NCBI RefSeq assembly: GCF_035944355.1
Contig: NZ_DASZBH010000007.1
Location: 62,001-126,000 of the forward strand
Direction: 5' to 3'
Length of the DNA: 64,000 bases
Origin: Frateuria_A sp035944355
GTDB taxonomy: Bacteria; Pseudomonadota; Gammaproteobacteria; Xanthomonadales; Rhodanobacteraceae
The notes beneath the pieces were generated by a model, which worked only from the letters and a program-made list of their open reading frames with translations, made no database searches and was not told where the DNA came from. Of this stretch, positions 1 through 8,310 are shown piece by piece. Both the position numbers and the translations under genes were made by a program. Numbering within the stretch: the first letter of the stretch is position 1; every line of letters begins with the position of its first letter.

Positions 1-107
1 AGCTGCGCGTGACGGGCAAGAAACGCGACGACCTGCAGCTGGCCATCGCGCAGCTGCGCAAGTCGCCCACCGAACTGCCACTGCAGTTCGACAACTTCCG
101 CGACTGA
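1..107 (+). CDS. yajQ: YajQ family protein, C-terminal end only
   Basis: Only the last 34 codons are inside the window; the reading frame enters from the left edge and ends with TGA at 105-107. The visible end (VTGKKRDDLQ, then LPLQFDNFRD) matches the conserved C-terminus of the YajQ family. These are small cytoplasmic nucleotide-binding proteins, and in Xanthomonas a member is known to bind cyclic di-GMP. The gene runs convergently into the next gene, with only four bases between the stop codons. The family call rests on this tail alone, so the rest of the protein cannot be judged. Confidence 0.8.
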   Translation, partial: LRVTGKKRDDLQLAIAQLRKSPTELPLQFDNFRD

Positions 108-111
108 AAAC

Positions 112-804
112 TCAGCTGCCCATGCCGGCGAGGATGTTCACGCTGGCGGCGATGATGAAGACGTTGAAGAAGAACGCGATCACGCTGTGCAGCAGGGCCA
201 TGCGCCGCAGCTCGCGGCTGGTGATCTGCACGTCCGATACCTGGAAGGTCATGCCGATCACCAGCGCGAAGTACATGAAGTCCCAGTAGTCGGGATGCTC
301 GGTCTGCGGGAAATCCAGGCCTCGGTGCTGGCTGCCGAAATCGCCGTAGTAGCCGTGCGCGTAGTGCTGCGCGAACATCGTGTTGATGAACAGCCACGAC
401 AGCACCAGGGTCAGTGCCGCCGGGAGGATCGCCGTCACGCCGCCGCTCTTGCTGGCGTGCAGTTCGTTGGTCAGCGCCACCAGCACCACGCCGGTCAGCA
501 CCAGCGCGCTGCCCAGCACGCCCCAGCGGCCGGTATCCATGGCGCGCGCCTGGCTGTGCATGTGCTCGGGCGTCGACCGGGCGAACAGCTGCCCGAGCGC
601 CACCAGGTAGACCAGGGCGCCGGCGTCGAACCCGAGCAGCACCGCGCTGCGCGGGAGTGTCCCGGCGAGCACCAGCGAACCGGTGGCCAGCACGAAGACC
701 GCGCCGGACAGGCTCAGCCGCGGTCGTGCGCGCAGATGGTGCAGCGGCCGCCAGCGCCAGCGCCGGCGGGGTGGAACGAGGGTGTCGTCGATATCCCGGG
801 GCAA
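112..804 (-). CDS. DUF1345 family integral membrane protein
   Basis: The 230-residue protein has about five hydrophobic segments and the features of DUF1345 proteins, including a central HPDYWDFMYFALVIGMTFQVSDV stretch between two membrane helices (positions roughly 165-190) and a short hydrophobic C-terminal helix. Function is unknown in the family. The start is taken as TTG at 802-804 because GGAG sits eight bases upstream; the frame stays open further upstream, but that part is arginine-rich and unlike the family. It is convergent with yajQ. No operon partner is visible. Confidence 0.7.
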   Translation of the reverse strand: MPRDIDDTLVPPRRRWRWRPLHHLRARPRLSLSGAVFVLATGSLVLAGTLPRSAVLLGFDAGALVYLVALGQLFARSTPEHMHSQARAMDTGRWGVLGSALVLTGVVLVALTNELHASKSGGVTAILPAALTLVLSWLFINTMFAQHYAHGYYGDFGSQHRGLDFPQTEHPDYWDFMYFALVIGMTFQVSDVQITSRELRRMALLHSVIAFFFNVFIIAASVNILAGMGS

Positions 805-886
805 GGGACTTTCTCCATGGGTTCGGTGCCGCGGCGCGTGGCCACGCTGGCGTACCGATCTGGCGCCGCGGGTGGCCGCGAGTGTA

Positions 887-1162
887 TCAGGCGCGCAGGT
901 CGGCAAATTCCGGATGGCGGCGCAGCCAGGCCGCCGCGTAGGAGCAGGCAGGCACCACCTTCAAGCCTTCGGCGCGGGCGCTTTCCATCGCCGCCCGGGT
1001 CAGCGCCGCCGCGACGCCGCGGCCTTCCACCGCCGGCGGCACGCCGGTGTGGGTGATCGTCATGGAGCCGCCGGCCAGGCGGTAGTCGAGCACGCAAAGC
1101 GCGCCATCGACGCGCGTCTCGAAGCGCTGCGCGCTGCGATCGTGGCGGATGTCCAGGTCCAT
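887..1162 (-). CDS. Small GNAT-like N-acetyltransferase (YidJ/Gtn type)
   Basis: A 91-residue protein with the compact fold of single-domain YidJ-type acetyltransferases. It starts MDLDIRHD, has a beta-strand pair ending in SMTITHTGVPP, the acyl-CoA loop VEGRGVAAALTRAAM, and a C-terminal PACSYAAAWLRRHPEF segment containing the conserved Cys-Ser/Tyr and Arg-His-Pro-Glu signature. Substrates of this family are not established. The start is ATG at 1160-1162, backed by GGAGGG nine bases upstream. It faces the OsmC gene divergently across about 135 bases. Confidence 0.75.
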   Translation of the reverse strand: MDLDIRHDRSAQRFETRVDGALCVLDYRLAGGSMTITHTGVPPAVEGRGVAAALTRAAMESARAEGLKVVPACSYAAAWLRRHPEFADLRA

Positions 1163-1297
1163 GCGCCCTCCTCGAGGCAAACGCCGAGCATACGTCCGCA
1201 CGGGGAAAAGCGCCCGTGAAGCCAGTCCCGCGCCGCATTCGCACCTCGTGCATGGCACGGCGGACACACTTTGGCGCTCACTTCACGGGAGAACGCC

Positions 1298-1723
1298 ATG
1301 AAGAAATCCGCATCCGCCGTCTGGACCGGCGGCCTCAAGGACGGCCAGGGCACCATGTCCACCGGAACCGGCGTGCTGCGCGAGGCGCCCTACGGCTTCA
1401 AGTCCCGCTTCGAGGACGGTCCGGGCACCAATCCGGAGGAGCTGATCGGCGCGGCGCTCGCCGGCTGCTACTCGATGGCGCTCTCGCTGGGCCTGGGCAA
1501 CGCCGGGCTCACGCCGGAGCGGATCGAGACTCGCACCCAGGTGACGCTGGACAAGCAGGGCGACGGCTTCGCCATCACCACGATCGCGCTTGAGTGCCGT
1601 GCCCGCGTACCGGACGCCGACGCCGGCACGTTCGAGCGCATCGCCCAGGAGACCAAGCAGGGCTGTCCGGTCTCCAAGGTGCTGCGCGCCGAGATCTCGC
1701 TGGACGCCAAGCTGGAGGACTGA
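1298..1723 (+). CDS. osmC: OsmC family peroxiredoxin
   Basis: The 141-residue protein matches OsmC in length and layout. It has the N-terminal WTGGLKDGQGTMST strand, the GTNPEELIGAALAGCYSMAL helix with the first catalytic cysteine, and a C-terminal ETKQGCPVSKVL segment with the second. Two-cysteine OsmC enzymes reduce organic hydroperoxides in the cytoplasm. The start at 1298 is chosen because GGGAGAACGCC precedes it; an in-frame ATG at 1271 has no comparable site. It is convergent with the GGDEF gene, 27 bases apart, and no obvious terminator is visible between them. Confidence 0.9.
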   Translation: MKKSASAVWTGGLKDGQGTMSTGTGVLREAPYGFKSRFEDGPGTNPEELIGAALAGCYSMALSLGLGNAGLTPERIETRTQVTLDKQGDGFAITTIALECRARVPDADAGTFERIAQETKQGCPVSKVLRAEISLDAKLED

Positions 1724-1750
1724 GCGCCCTCGGCCGGGCGCGCGCCGGCC

Positions 1751-2941
1751 TCAGGCCGACACTGATCCGGCCATCTGCAGATCGGCCGCCATCACGCGGT
1801 TGCGTCCTGCGCGCTTGGCTCCATACAGCGCGGCGTCGGCGCGGTGCAGCAGCGCGTTCACATCGCGCTCGCCCGGCCGCGGGGCGGCCACGCCGATGGA
1901 CACGGTCAGCTGCAGCACGTGCCCATCGACCAGCAGCGGCGTGGATTCGACCGTGCAGCGGATGCGCTCGGCCAGCACCAGCGCCTGCTCCATGGAGGTG
2001 TCGGGCGCCAGCACCACGAACTCCTCGCCGCCGACCCGGCCGACCACGTTGGCGGCGCGCAACGTCGTGCGGATGCTGCCGACCAGCGCCAGCAGCACCT
2101 TGTCGCCGCCGCCGTGGCCGAAGCGGTCGTTGACGCTCTTGAAGTGGTCGGCATCGATCATCAGCACGCCCAGCGGGCGTCCGCTGCGGTTCGCCTGGGC
2201 CAGCAGCCGAGTGGCCGTCTCGTTCAGCGCCAGGCGGTTCTGCACGCCGGTGAGCGCGTCGACGCGGGCCAGCTGGTACAGCTCGCGCTGCAGGGTTTCG
2301 TTGTAGAGCAGCAGGAAGGCGATGCTCAGGAACAGCGGCTGCATGCCCGACAGCAGCACGTACAGGTAGTTGACCGTGTCGGGCTGGATGACGTCGGCCG
2401 GCGGGTTGAGGTCGAACCACAGCTGGCCGTTGCGCCACAGCAGCAGCAGTGCCGAAAGCGTGTGCAGCATGAGCAGTATCGCCCGCGCCCGCGTGGCGCG
2501 GCGCAGGCCGCCCTGCAGCAGCGCCTCCATGCGCAGCCAGATCAGCGCCACGATCGCGATGGAGCCCCACACCACGCGCAGGCGGTAATCCGGCTGCACC
2601 ACACCGAACCAGCCCACGCCCAGCCAGCCGATCACGCCGATCGCCAGCGCCGATCGCCAGCGCAGCGGCGCTCCCAGCAGCTTGCGCAGGGCCACCACCG
2701 CCATGCCATGCGCCAACAGGTTGAGCGCATTGCCGCCCAATAGCAGCTGCGCCGGATGCAGCCAGGCCTGCGCGGCCAGCATGGCCCAGCCGCCCGATTC
2801 CACCGCCAGCGCGCCGGCCCGCAGTTTCAGCGCGTCGCGGGCGGCGCCCGGGCCGCCCTGGGTACCCGCCCACAGCATCGCCGCCAGCGCCAGCGACTGG
2901 ATGGCGCTGATGAGCGACAGGGTTTCGATGTGCATGGGCAT
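1751..2941 (-). CDS. Membrane-anchored GGDEF-domain diguanylate cyclase
   Basis: The 396-residue protein has an N-terminal half (about residues 1-215) of six or seven hydrophobic segments and a C-terminal GGDEF domain (about 222-385). The signature reads GGEEF at 304-308, a functional variant in many diguanylate cyclases, with MIDADHFKSVND and FGHGGGDKVL upstream. The usual RxxD inhibitory site five residues before it reads RAAN, so product inhibition may be absent. It would make cyclic di-GMP at the membrane. A FliA-type promoter lies about 90 bases upstream, implying co-expression with flagellar genes. Confidence 0.93.
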   Translation of the reverse strand: MPMHIETLSLISAIQSLALAAMLWAGTQGGPGAARDALKLRAGALAVESGGWAMLAAQAWLHPAQLLLGGNALNLLAHGMAVVALRKLLGAPLRWRSALAIGVIGWLGVGWFGVVQPDYRLRVVWGSIAIVALIWLRMEALLQGGLRRATRARAILLMLHTLSALLLLWRNGQLWFDLNPPADVIQPDTVNYLYVLLSGMQPLFLSIAFLLLYNETLQRELYQLARVDALTGVQNRLALNETATRLLAQANRSGRPLGVLMIDADHFKSVNDRFGHGGGDKVLLALVGSIRTTLRAANVVGRVGGEEFVVLAPDTSMEQALVLAERIRCTVESTPLLVDGHVLQLTVSIGVAAPRPGERDVNALLHRADAALYGAKRAGRNRVMAADLQMAGSVSA

Positions 2942-3028
2942 GGACGGGCTCTCCCCCGCGCCCGGACGTGGCGATCGGTCTGCCGCAGGCTTCCTAAGCT
3001 TGCCCGCGGGGACCCTCCGTCGCCCGTC

Positions 3029-3055
3029 CTATCGGCGCTGGCGGTGCCGACTTTA
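3029..3055 (-). promoter_or_regulatory. FliA (sigma-28) type promoter for the GGDEF gene
   Basis: On the minus strand the sequence reads TAAA (3055-3052), 15 bases, then GCCGATAG (3036-3029). The sigma-28 consensus is TAAA-N15-GCCGATAA, so only the last base differs. The element points at the GGDEF gene with a predicted leader of roughly 80 bases. The same element with a perfect -10 is found upstream of the chemotaxis operon at 53310-53336, which supports both. Confidence 0.7.
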
Positions 3056-3058
3056 GCG

Positions 3059-3086
3059 TTGACAGTGGCCTTGAGTCCGCTACTTT
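3059..3086 (+). promoter_or_regulatory. Candidate sigma-70 promoter for the NERD-helicase gene
   Basis: A perfect TTGACA -35 box at 3059-3064 is followed after 16 bases by TACTTT at 3081-3086 (three of six matches to TATAAT). The start codon of the downstream gene is at 3114, leaving a leader of about 20 bases. It lies back to back with the sigma-28 element on the other strand. The -10 is weak, so this is a candidate only. Confidence 0.4.
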
Positions 3087-3113
3087 TCCCGCAAAATACC
3101 CAACGGAAGCCGA

Positions 3114-5006
3114 ATGGCCACGCTCATCCCCACCCGCAACAGCTGCCTGCCGCGCATGACTGCGGGCGAGAAGCGCTTCTCCGAGCGGCTGGAGCAGAAG
3201 CTGGAGGACGACTACCTGCTCTGGTACGACGTGCCGGTGGGCCTCAAGCAGCGCCACCCTGACTTCGTGGTGTTCCACCCGCGTCGCGGCCTGCTGGTGC
3301 TGGAGGTGAAGGACTGGAAAGCCGAGACCATCCAGCACGCCGACAGCACCCAATTCACCCTGGTCACCGAGCGTGGGCTGGTGAAGGAGAACCATCCGCT
3401 GCTGCAGGCGCGCGCCTACGCGCTGGAGATCGGCGTGGTGCTGGAGCGCGACCCGGCGCTGCGATTCCCGCCCGGCCATCGCCACGCCGGCAAGATCATC
3501 ATGCCCTGGGCCTGGGGCGTGGTGCTGGCCAACATCAGCCGCAAGCAGTTCGAGGACGGCGGGCTCGACGCGGTGATTCCGCCGCACCTGGCCATCTGCC
3601 GCGACGAGTTCTACGAGTCGGTGGAATCGGAAGACCTGCAGGAACGGCTGTGGGCGATGTTCCCCCAGGTGTTCCCGGTGGCGCTGACCCTGCCGCAGAT
3701 CGACCGCGTGCGCTGGCACCTGTTTCCCGAGCTGCGGGTGGAGTCCGGCAGCGGCCAGTTCGGCCTGTTCGGGCCGACCGACGCGGCGGTGCGGCCGCTT
3801 GAGATTCCGGAACTGGTCAAGGTGATGGACGCCCAGCAGGAGCAACTGGCCCGTTCGCTGGGCGACGAGCACCGCATCATCCACGGCGTCGCAGGCTCCG
3901 GAAAGACCATGATCCTGGGCTTCCGCGCCATGCAGCTGGCGCGCACGATGAGCCGGCCGATCCTGGTGCTCTGCTACAACAAGACCCTCGCCGCGCGGCT
4001 GGAGCAGCTCATCGGCGAGCGCGGCCTGGCCGAGAAGGTGCAGGTCTACAACTTCCACAAGTGGTGCCGCGCGATGCTGACGGCCTACCACGTGGAGCTG
4101 CCGCCCCGCAGTCAATCAAAGGACGGGGGAGGCGACCGCTTTTTCGAGCAGATGGTCGAGCGGGTGATCGACGGCGTCGACCGCGGCCAGATCCCCCGCT
4201 TCCAGTACGGCGCGGTGCTCATCGACGAGGGCCACGACTTCGAGCCTGACTGGTACAAGCTGATCGTGCAGATGATCGACCCGGCGACCAACTCGCTGCT
4301 GGTGCTCTACGACGACGCGCAGAACATCTACGGCAAGGCCGACCGGCGCAAGGTGAGCTGGAAGAGCCTCGGCGTCCAGGCGCAAGGCCGCACCACCATC
4401 CTCAAGCTCAACTACCGCAACACGCTGGAGATCCTGGCGGTGGCGCGCGGCTTCGCCAACGAACTGCTGGCCGAGCGCGCCGACGACGAGGACGGCGTGC
4501 CGCTGGTCGCCCCGGAAAGCGCCGGCCGGCGCGGCGCGCTGCCGGAGCTGATCCGCGTGGAGACCGCGCCCGCCCAGCTCACCGTGCTGATCGCCCAGCT
4601 GCGCGACGAGCACGCGCACGGCCGGCCGTGGTCGGACATGGCGGTGATCTTCCGCAACCAGTGGGAGGGCGAGAAGCTCGCCCAGGCGCTGGAGCGCGAG
4701 GGCATTCCCGCCCGCCTGGCCGAAGGCACGGGCAAGGGCGCGCTGTTCGCCGTGGGCGACACGGTCAAGCTGGTCACCATGCATTCGAGCAAGGGTTTGG
4801 AATTCCCGTTCGTGATCATCCCCGGGCTGGGTTCGCTGCCCAAGGACGGCAAGGACGAGGCCGAGGAGGCGCGGTTGCTCTATGTGGCGATGACCCGCGC
4901 CACCGAGCGGCTGGTGCTGATCCACCACGACGAATCGGTCTTCAGCAAGCGCATCCGCGATTCGATCAACCAGGTGCAGGAACAGCTCGTCGCCTTGCCG
5001 GCCTGA
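3114..5006 (+). CDS. NERD nuclease-domain / UvrD-like superfamily 1 helicase
   Basis: A 630-residue protein with two parts. Residues about 15-130 form a NERD domain with the nuclease-like residues D50, E64 and K66 (PDFVVFHPRRGLLVLEVKDW). From about 235 on is a superfamily 1 helicase: Walker A GVAGSGKT (258-265), Walker B LIDEGHD, a motif around TMHSSKGLEF, and motif VI LLYVAMTRATERL. NERD-helicase proteins are ATP-driven nucleic-acid enzymes with poorly known cellular roles; related one-chain nuclease-helicases act against phage or plasmids. It stands alone between unrelated genes, so no partner clarifies its role. GGAAG precedes the ATG. Confidence 0.9.
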   Translation: MATLIPTRNSCLPRMTAGEKRFSERLEQKLEDDYLLWYDVPVGLKQRHPDFVVFHPRRGLLVLEVKDWKAETIQHADSTQFTLVTERGLVKENHPLLQARAYALEIGVVLERDPALRFPPGHRHAGKIIMPWAWGVVLANISRKQFEDGGLDAVIPPHLAICRDEFYESVESEDLQERLWAMFPQVFPVALTLPQIDRVRWHLFPELRVESGSGQFGLFGPTDAAVRPLEIPELVKVMDAQQEQLARSLGDEHRIIHGVAGSGKTMILGFRAMQLARTMSRPILVLCYNKTLAARLEQLIGERGLAEKVQVYNFHKWCRAMLTAYHVELPPRSQSKDGGGDRFFEQMVERVIDGVDRGQIPRFQYGAVLIDEGHDFEPDWYKLIVQMIDPATNSLLVLYDDAQNIYGKADRRKVSWKSLGVQAQGRTTILKLNYRNTLEILAVARGFANELLAERADDEDGVPLVAPESAGRRGALPELIRVETAPAQLTVLIAQLRDEHAHGRPWSDMAVIFRNQWEGEKLAQALEREGIPARLAEGTGKGALFAVGDTVKLVTMHSSKGLEFPFVIIPGLGSLPKDGKDEAEEARLLYVAMTRATERLVLIHHDESVFSKRIRDSINQVQEQLVALPA

Positions 5007-5097
5007 GGGCATGGGAATGCTCCCATGCCTTTGGGCACGCTCCAGCACCCCTGGCAGCCGCTAGGCTGGTCGCTTCCGCAACCAGGGGACTCCACAC

Positions 5098-6588
5098 GTG
5101 CGCAAGACCCTCCAGGCCACCCTGCTGGCCGCCTCGCTGCTGGCCGGCGTCGCCGTTCCCGCCTTCGCCGCCGACAAGCCCGCCGCCGAAGCCGGCCACG
5201 GCGACTACCACCTGCCGCCCCTCCCCGCCGACGCGCACGTGCAGCAGACCGCGCAGATCGACGGCCGCACGCTCAAGTACACGGTCACCGTGGGCTCGCT
5301 GCCGGTGCGCGATGAAAAGGGCAACACCGTGGCCGAGGTGGTATTCACGGCCTACACCATGGGCGGCGGCGACCGCCCGGTGACCTTCGCGCTCAACGGT
5401 GGCCCGGGCGCTTCCTCGGTGTACCTGAACCTGGGCGCGATCGGCCCGAAGCGGGTGAACTTCGGCGTCGAGGGCAACAACCCTTCCGATCCGGCCACCC
5501 TGCACGACAACCCCGGCAGCTGGCTGCCCTTCACCGACCTGGTGTTCATCGATCCGGTCGGCACCGGCTTCAGCCGCGCCCTGGTCGACGACAAGAAGGC
5601 CACCGAGCTCTTCTACAGCACCGACAGCGACATCCACTACCTCTCGCGCATCGTCTACGACTGGCTGGTCGCCCACCGCCGCATGCAGTCGCCCAAGTAC
5701 CTGGTCGGCGAAAGCTACGGCGGCTTCCGCGGCCCGCGCATCACCGACTACCTGCAGACCCAGCTGGGCGTGGCGATGAAGGGCGTGGTGCTGGTCTCGC
5801 CCTACCTCGATCCGGCCGCGTCCGACGACGAGAACGTTTCGCCGCTGCCCTGGATGCTGACCCTGCCCTCGATCGCCGCCGCGCACCTGGAGCGCGAGCA
5901 CCGGCTCACCCCCGAGGCGATGGCGCAGGTGGTCCAATACACCCGCGGCGAGTACGCCACCGACCTGATGCGCGGCCGCTCCGACCCGCAGGCGACCGAG
6001 CGGGTGATCAAGAAGGTGACCGAGCTGACCGGACTGGACCCGCTGTTCGTGCGCCGTTCCGGCGGGCGCCTGGAAACCCAGGCCTACCTGCGCGAGGTCT
6101 ACCGCGCCGAGGGCAAGCTGGGCAGCCGCTACGATTCCAACGTCACCGCCTGGGACCCATTCCCCTACGCGTCCCGCCAGCGCACCGGCGATCCGATCCT
6201 GAACGGCATCATCGCGCCCACCACCACGGCGATGGTCGACTTCGTCACCCGTACCGTCGGCTGGAAGTACGACGGCCGCTACAACGCCCTCAGCTACGAG
6301 GTGAGCAAGCTGTGGCACGAGGACGAGGACGCCAACGCGGGCTCGGTGGCGCAGCTGCGGGAGTCGGTGGCCAACGATCCGGGCCTGCGCGTGCTGATCG
6401 CGCACGGCTGGGACGACCTCTCCTGTCCGTTCATGGCCTCGGTGCTGATCGTCGACCAGATGCCGGCGATGGGCGATCCGACCCGCGTGCAGGTGAAGAG
6501 CTATCCCGGCGGGCACATGTTCTACGCTCGCCCGGACAGCCAGGCGGCGCTGCTCAAGGACGTCAAGGCGCTGTACGGCGCGAGGTGA
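5098..6588 (+). CDS. Secreted S10 family serine carboxypeptidase-like protein
   Basis: The 496-residue protein starts with a typical signal peptide (hydrophobic residues 5-20, cleavage near AFA-AD at 24). The serine carboxypeptidase fold is shown by NGGPGASS, the nucleophile Ser206 in GESYGG, an Asp in GWDDLSCP (439/440) and His473 in YPGGHMFY. It would act in the periplasm or outside the cell on C-terminal residues of peptides. The start is GTG at 5098 with AGGGG nine bases upstream; the resulting N-terminus is a perfect signal peptide. The gene is transcribed alone. Confidence 0.92.
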   Translation: MRKTLQATLLAASLLAGVAVPAFAADKPAAEAGHGDYHLPPLPADAHVQQTAQIDGRTLKYTVTVGSLPVRDEKGNTVAEVVFTAYTMGGGDRPVTFALNGGPGASSVYLNLGAIGPKRVNFGVEGNNPSDPATLHDNPGSWLPFTDLVFIDPVGTGFSRALVDDKKATELFYSTDSDIHYLSRIVYDWLVAHRRMQSPKYLVGESYGGFRGPRITDYLQTQLGVAMKGVVLVSPYLDPAASDDENVSPLPWMLTLPSIAAAHLEREHRLTPEAMAQVVQYTRGEYATDLMRGRSDPQATERVIKKVTELTGLDPLFVRRSGGRLETQAYLREVYRAEGKLGSRYDSNVTAWDPFPYASRQRTGDPILNGIIAPTTTAMVDFVTRTVGWKYDGRYNALSYEVSKLWHEDEDANAGSVAQLRESVANDPGLRVLIAHGWDDLSCPFMASVLIVDQMPAMGDPTRVQVKSYPGGHMFYARPDSQAALLKDVKALYGAR

Positions 6589-6668
6589 TGTAGCGCGTGG
6601 CAGGCAGGGATCGCGGCGCGCCATGCCGGGATCCGTCGCCGCAGCTAGGTCGGTGCCATCGATGCTAC

Positions 6669-6691
6669 CAGGCCGCCGCTCTCGCGGCCTG
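6669..6691. terminator. Hairpin between convergent S10 peptidase and LysR genes
   Basis: An inverted repeat with perfect 8-base arms (CAGGCCGC and GCGGCCTG) and a 7-base loop lies between two convergent genes. No T-run follows on either strand, so it may be a weak or factor-assisted terminator. Confidence 0.35.
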
Positions 6692-6717
6692 TCGCCGGTG
6701 ACGTGCGCGGCGACGCC

Positions 6718-7608
6718 TCAGCGTCCGGCAGCCTGCCAGCGTAGCCAATCGATCACCGCGGCCAGTGCAGGACGCGGCCGCGCGGCGTTGGGGCGCACGA
6801 TCCAGTAGGACGGCCCCAGTGGTAGCTCCAGCGTACCGAAAGGGCGCAGCAGCACACCGCTCGCCACGTCATCGGCGGCCAGCCGGTGCCGCGCCAGCGC
6901 CACGCCCTGGCCCTGCTGGGCAGCGCGCAGCACCAGGTCGGACGAGGCATAGCGCGCACCACCCTGCAGCACGAGGCCGGCGGGCCCGTGGGCGCGGCGC
7001 CACAGTTCCCACGCGGCCTGCGGATCGCGGTCGTGCAGCAGGCGCAGCCCGGCCAACTGGGCCGGCCGGGACGGGCGGCCGTGACCACGCCAGCAGGCCG
7101 GGCTCATCACCGGGTACAGCACGTCGTCCATCAGCGGCTCGCAGTGCAGCTCGGGCCACGGGCCGACGCCCATGCGGATGGCCAGGTCGATGCGGCCGTC
7201 CTCGAATCCTTCCAGCTTCTGGTCGACCTGCACCGACAGTTCGATCTTCGGATGCGCCGTTTCGAACGCCGGCAATCGCGGCAGCAACCAGCGGATCGCG
7301 AAGGAGGGCGTGGTCGACAGCGCGACCGCGTGGGCCGGCCGTACCTCGCGCAGCGCGGCGACCGCCTGCTCGATCTCGCGCAGCCCCGCGCCGACCGCCT
7401 TGCCCAGCGCCTCGCCCTGCGGCGTGAACACCAATCCGGCCCGGCCTGCGCCGGCGTGCAGCAAGGGCACGCCCAGCCAGCGCGCCAGTTCGCCCAGGTG
7501 GCGGCTCACCGAGGAGTGCGACATGCCCAGCTCGCGCGCGGCCGCACGCACGCCCCGGTGCCGGTAGACCAGGGCGTAGGCGCGCAGCGCGTTCAGGGGC
7601 AAGTCCAT
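6718..7608 (-). CDS. LysR family transcriptional regulator (GcvA-like)
   Basis: A 296-residue LysR protein. Residues 1-60 hold the winged helix-turn-helix (LNALRAYALVYRH, then AARELGMSHSSVSRHLGELA), and the remainder is the periplasmic-binding-protein-like effector domain (TPSFAIRWLLPRLPAF). The start at 7608 gives the canonical family N-terminus MDLPLNALRAY. It is divergent from a LysE-family exporter gene 97 bases away, the usual arrangement in which the regulator controls its neighbour and itself. An inverted repeat overlaps its start codon. The effector is unknown. Confidence 0.93.
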   Translation of the reverse strand: MDLPLNALRAYALVYRHRGVRAAARELGMSHSSVSRHLGELARWLGVPLLHAGAGRAGLVFTPQGEALGKAVGAGLREIEQAVAALREVRPAHAVALSTTPSFAIRWLLPRLPAFETAHPKIELSVQVDQKLEGFEDGRIDLAIRMGVGPWPELHCEPLMDDVLYPVMSPACWRGHGRPSRPAQLAGLRLLHDRDPQAAWELWRRAHGPAGLVLQGGARYASSDLVLRAAQQGQGVALARHRLAADDVASGVLLRPFGTLELPLGPSYWIVRPNAARPRPALAAVIDWLRWQAAGR

Positions 7609-7627
7609 GGTCGAAATTCTAGACCAT
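7607..7627. promoter_or_regulatory. Inverted repeat, possible LysR operator
   Basis: ATGGTC (7607-7612) and GACCAT (7622-7627) form perfect 6-base arms around a 9-base AT-rich centre, overlapping the LysR start codon in the LysR/LysE intergenic region. Position and shape fit an autoregulatory site; half-site identity to LysR boxes is only loose. Confidence 0.35.
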
Positions 7628-7705
7628 AGGCTGCCGCACGCAGACCAGCCTCCGAGGCGATCCTGTACCCGCCGCACAGGATGCAGCGACCGCATCGAGG
7701 ACCCC

Positions 7706-8293
7706 ATGCACGACCTGCTCGCCGTTGCCGGGCTGCTGTTCGCCGCAGCCGCCACCCCGGGACCGAACAACCTGGTGGTTCTGCACGAAGCCGGGCGCGG
7801 CGGCATGCGCGCCGCGGGTGCGGCGATCGGCGGGATCGTGCTGGGCGGGCTGGCGCTGTTCGCCGCGGCCGCAGCGGGCCTGGGCGGCGTACTGGCCCGC
7901 CACGGCGGCGCGCGCACCGCGCTGGGCGTGGCCGGTGCGCTCTACATGGGCTGGCTGGGACTGGGACTGGTGCGGATACACGGCATGACAAGCCGCGCCG
8001 CGACGGCCCTGCCCACCGGCATGCCGGGCCTGTTCGGTTTCCAGTTCCTCAATCCCAAGGGCTGGGCGATGGCGCTGACGGTGGTCGCCGCCTGGCCTGC
8101 CACGCGCGCAGCCGACTACCTGCCGCTGGCGTTGCTGTTCACCTTTGTCCCGCTCGTCTGCCTGCTGCTGTGGGCCATGGGCGGCCGATGGCTGGCCACG
8201 CGCCTGGCCTGCCCGCGCTTCCGCCGGCGCGCCGATGCCGCCATGGGCCTGTTGCTGCTGGCAAGCGCGGCGCTGCTGCTGGCCGGCCTTTGA
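7706..8293 (+). CDS. LysE family amino-acid/metabolite exporter
   Basis: The 195-residue, very hydrophobic protein has the LysE/RhtB layout: the N-terminal TPGPNNLVVLHEAGRGG motif after the first helix, a central FGFQFLNPKGWAMAL segment, and about six membrane helices. Such proteins export amino acids or related metabolites using the proton gradient. It is divergent from the LysR gene and followed 17 bases later by an FMN reductase, so regulator, exporter and reductase may form one response unit. Substrate cannot be told from sequence. Confidence 0.88.
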   Translation: MHDLLAVAGLLFAAAATPGPNNLVVLHEAGRGGMRAAGAAIGGIVLGGLALFAAAAAGLGGVLARHGGARTALGVAGALYMGWLGLGLVRIHGMTSRAATALPTGMPGLFGFQFLNPKGWAMALTVVAAWPATRAADYLPLALLFTFVPLVCLLLWAMGGRWLATRLACPRFRRRADAAMGLLLLASAALLLAGL

Positions 8294-8310
8294 TCCCCAA
8301 GGAGAGACCC

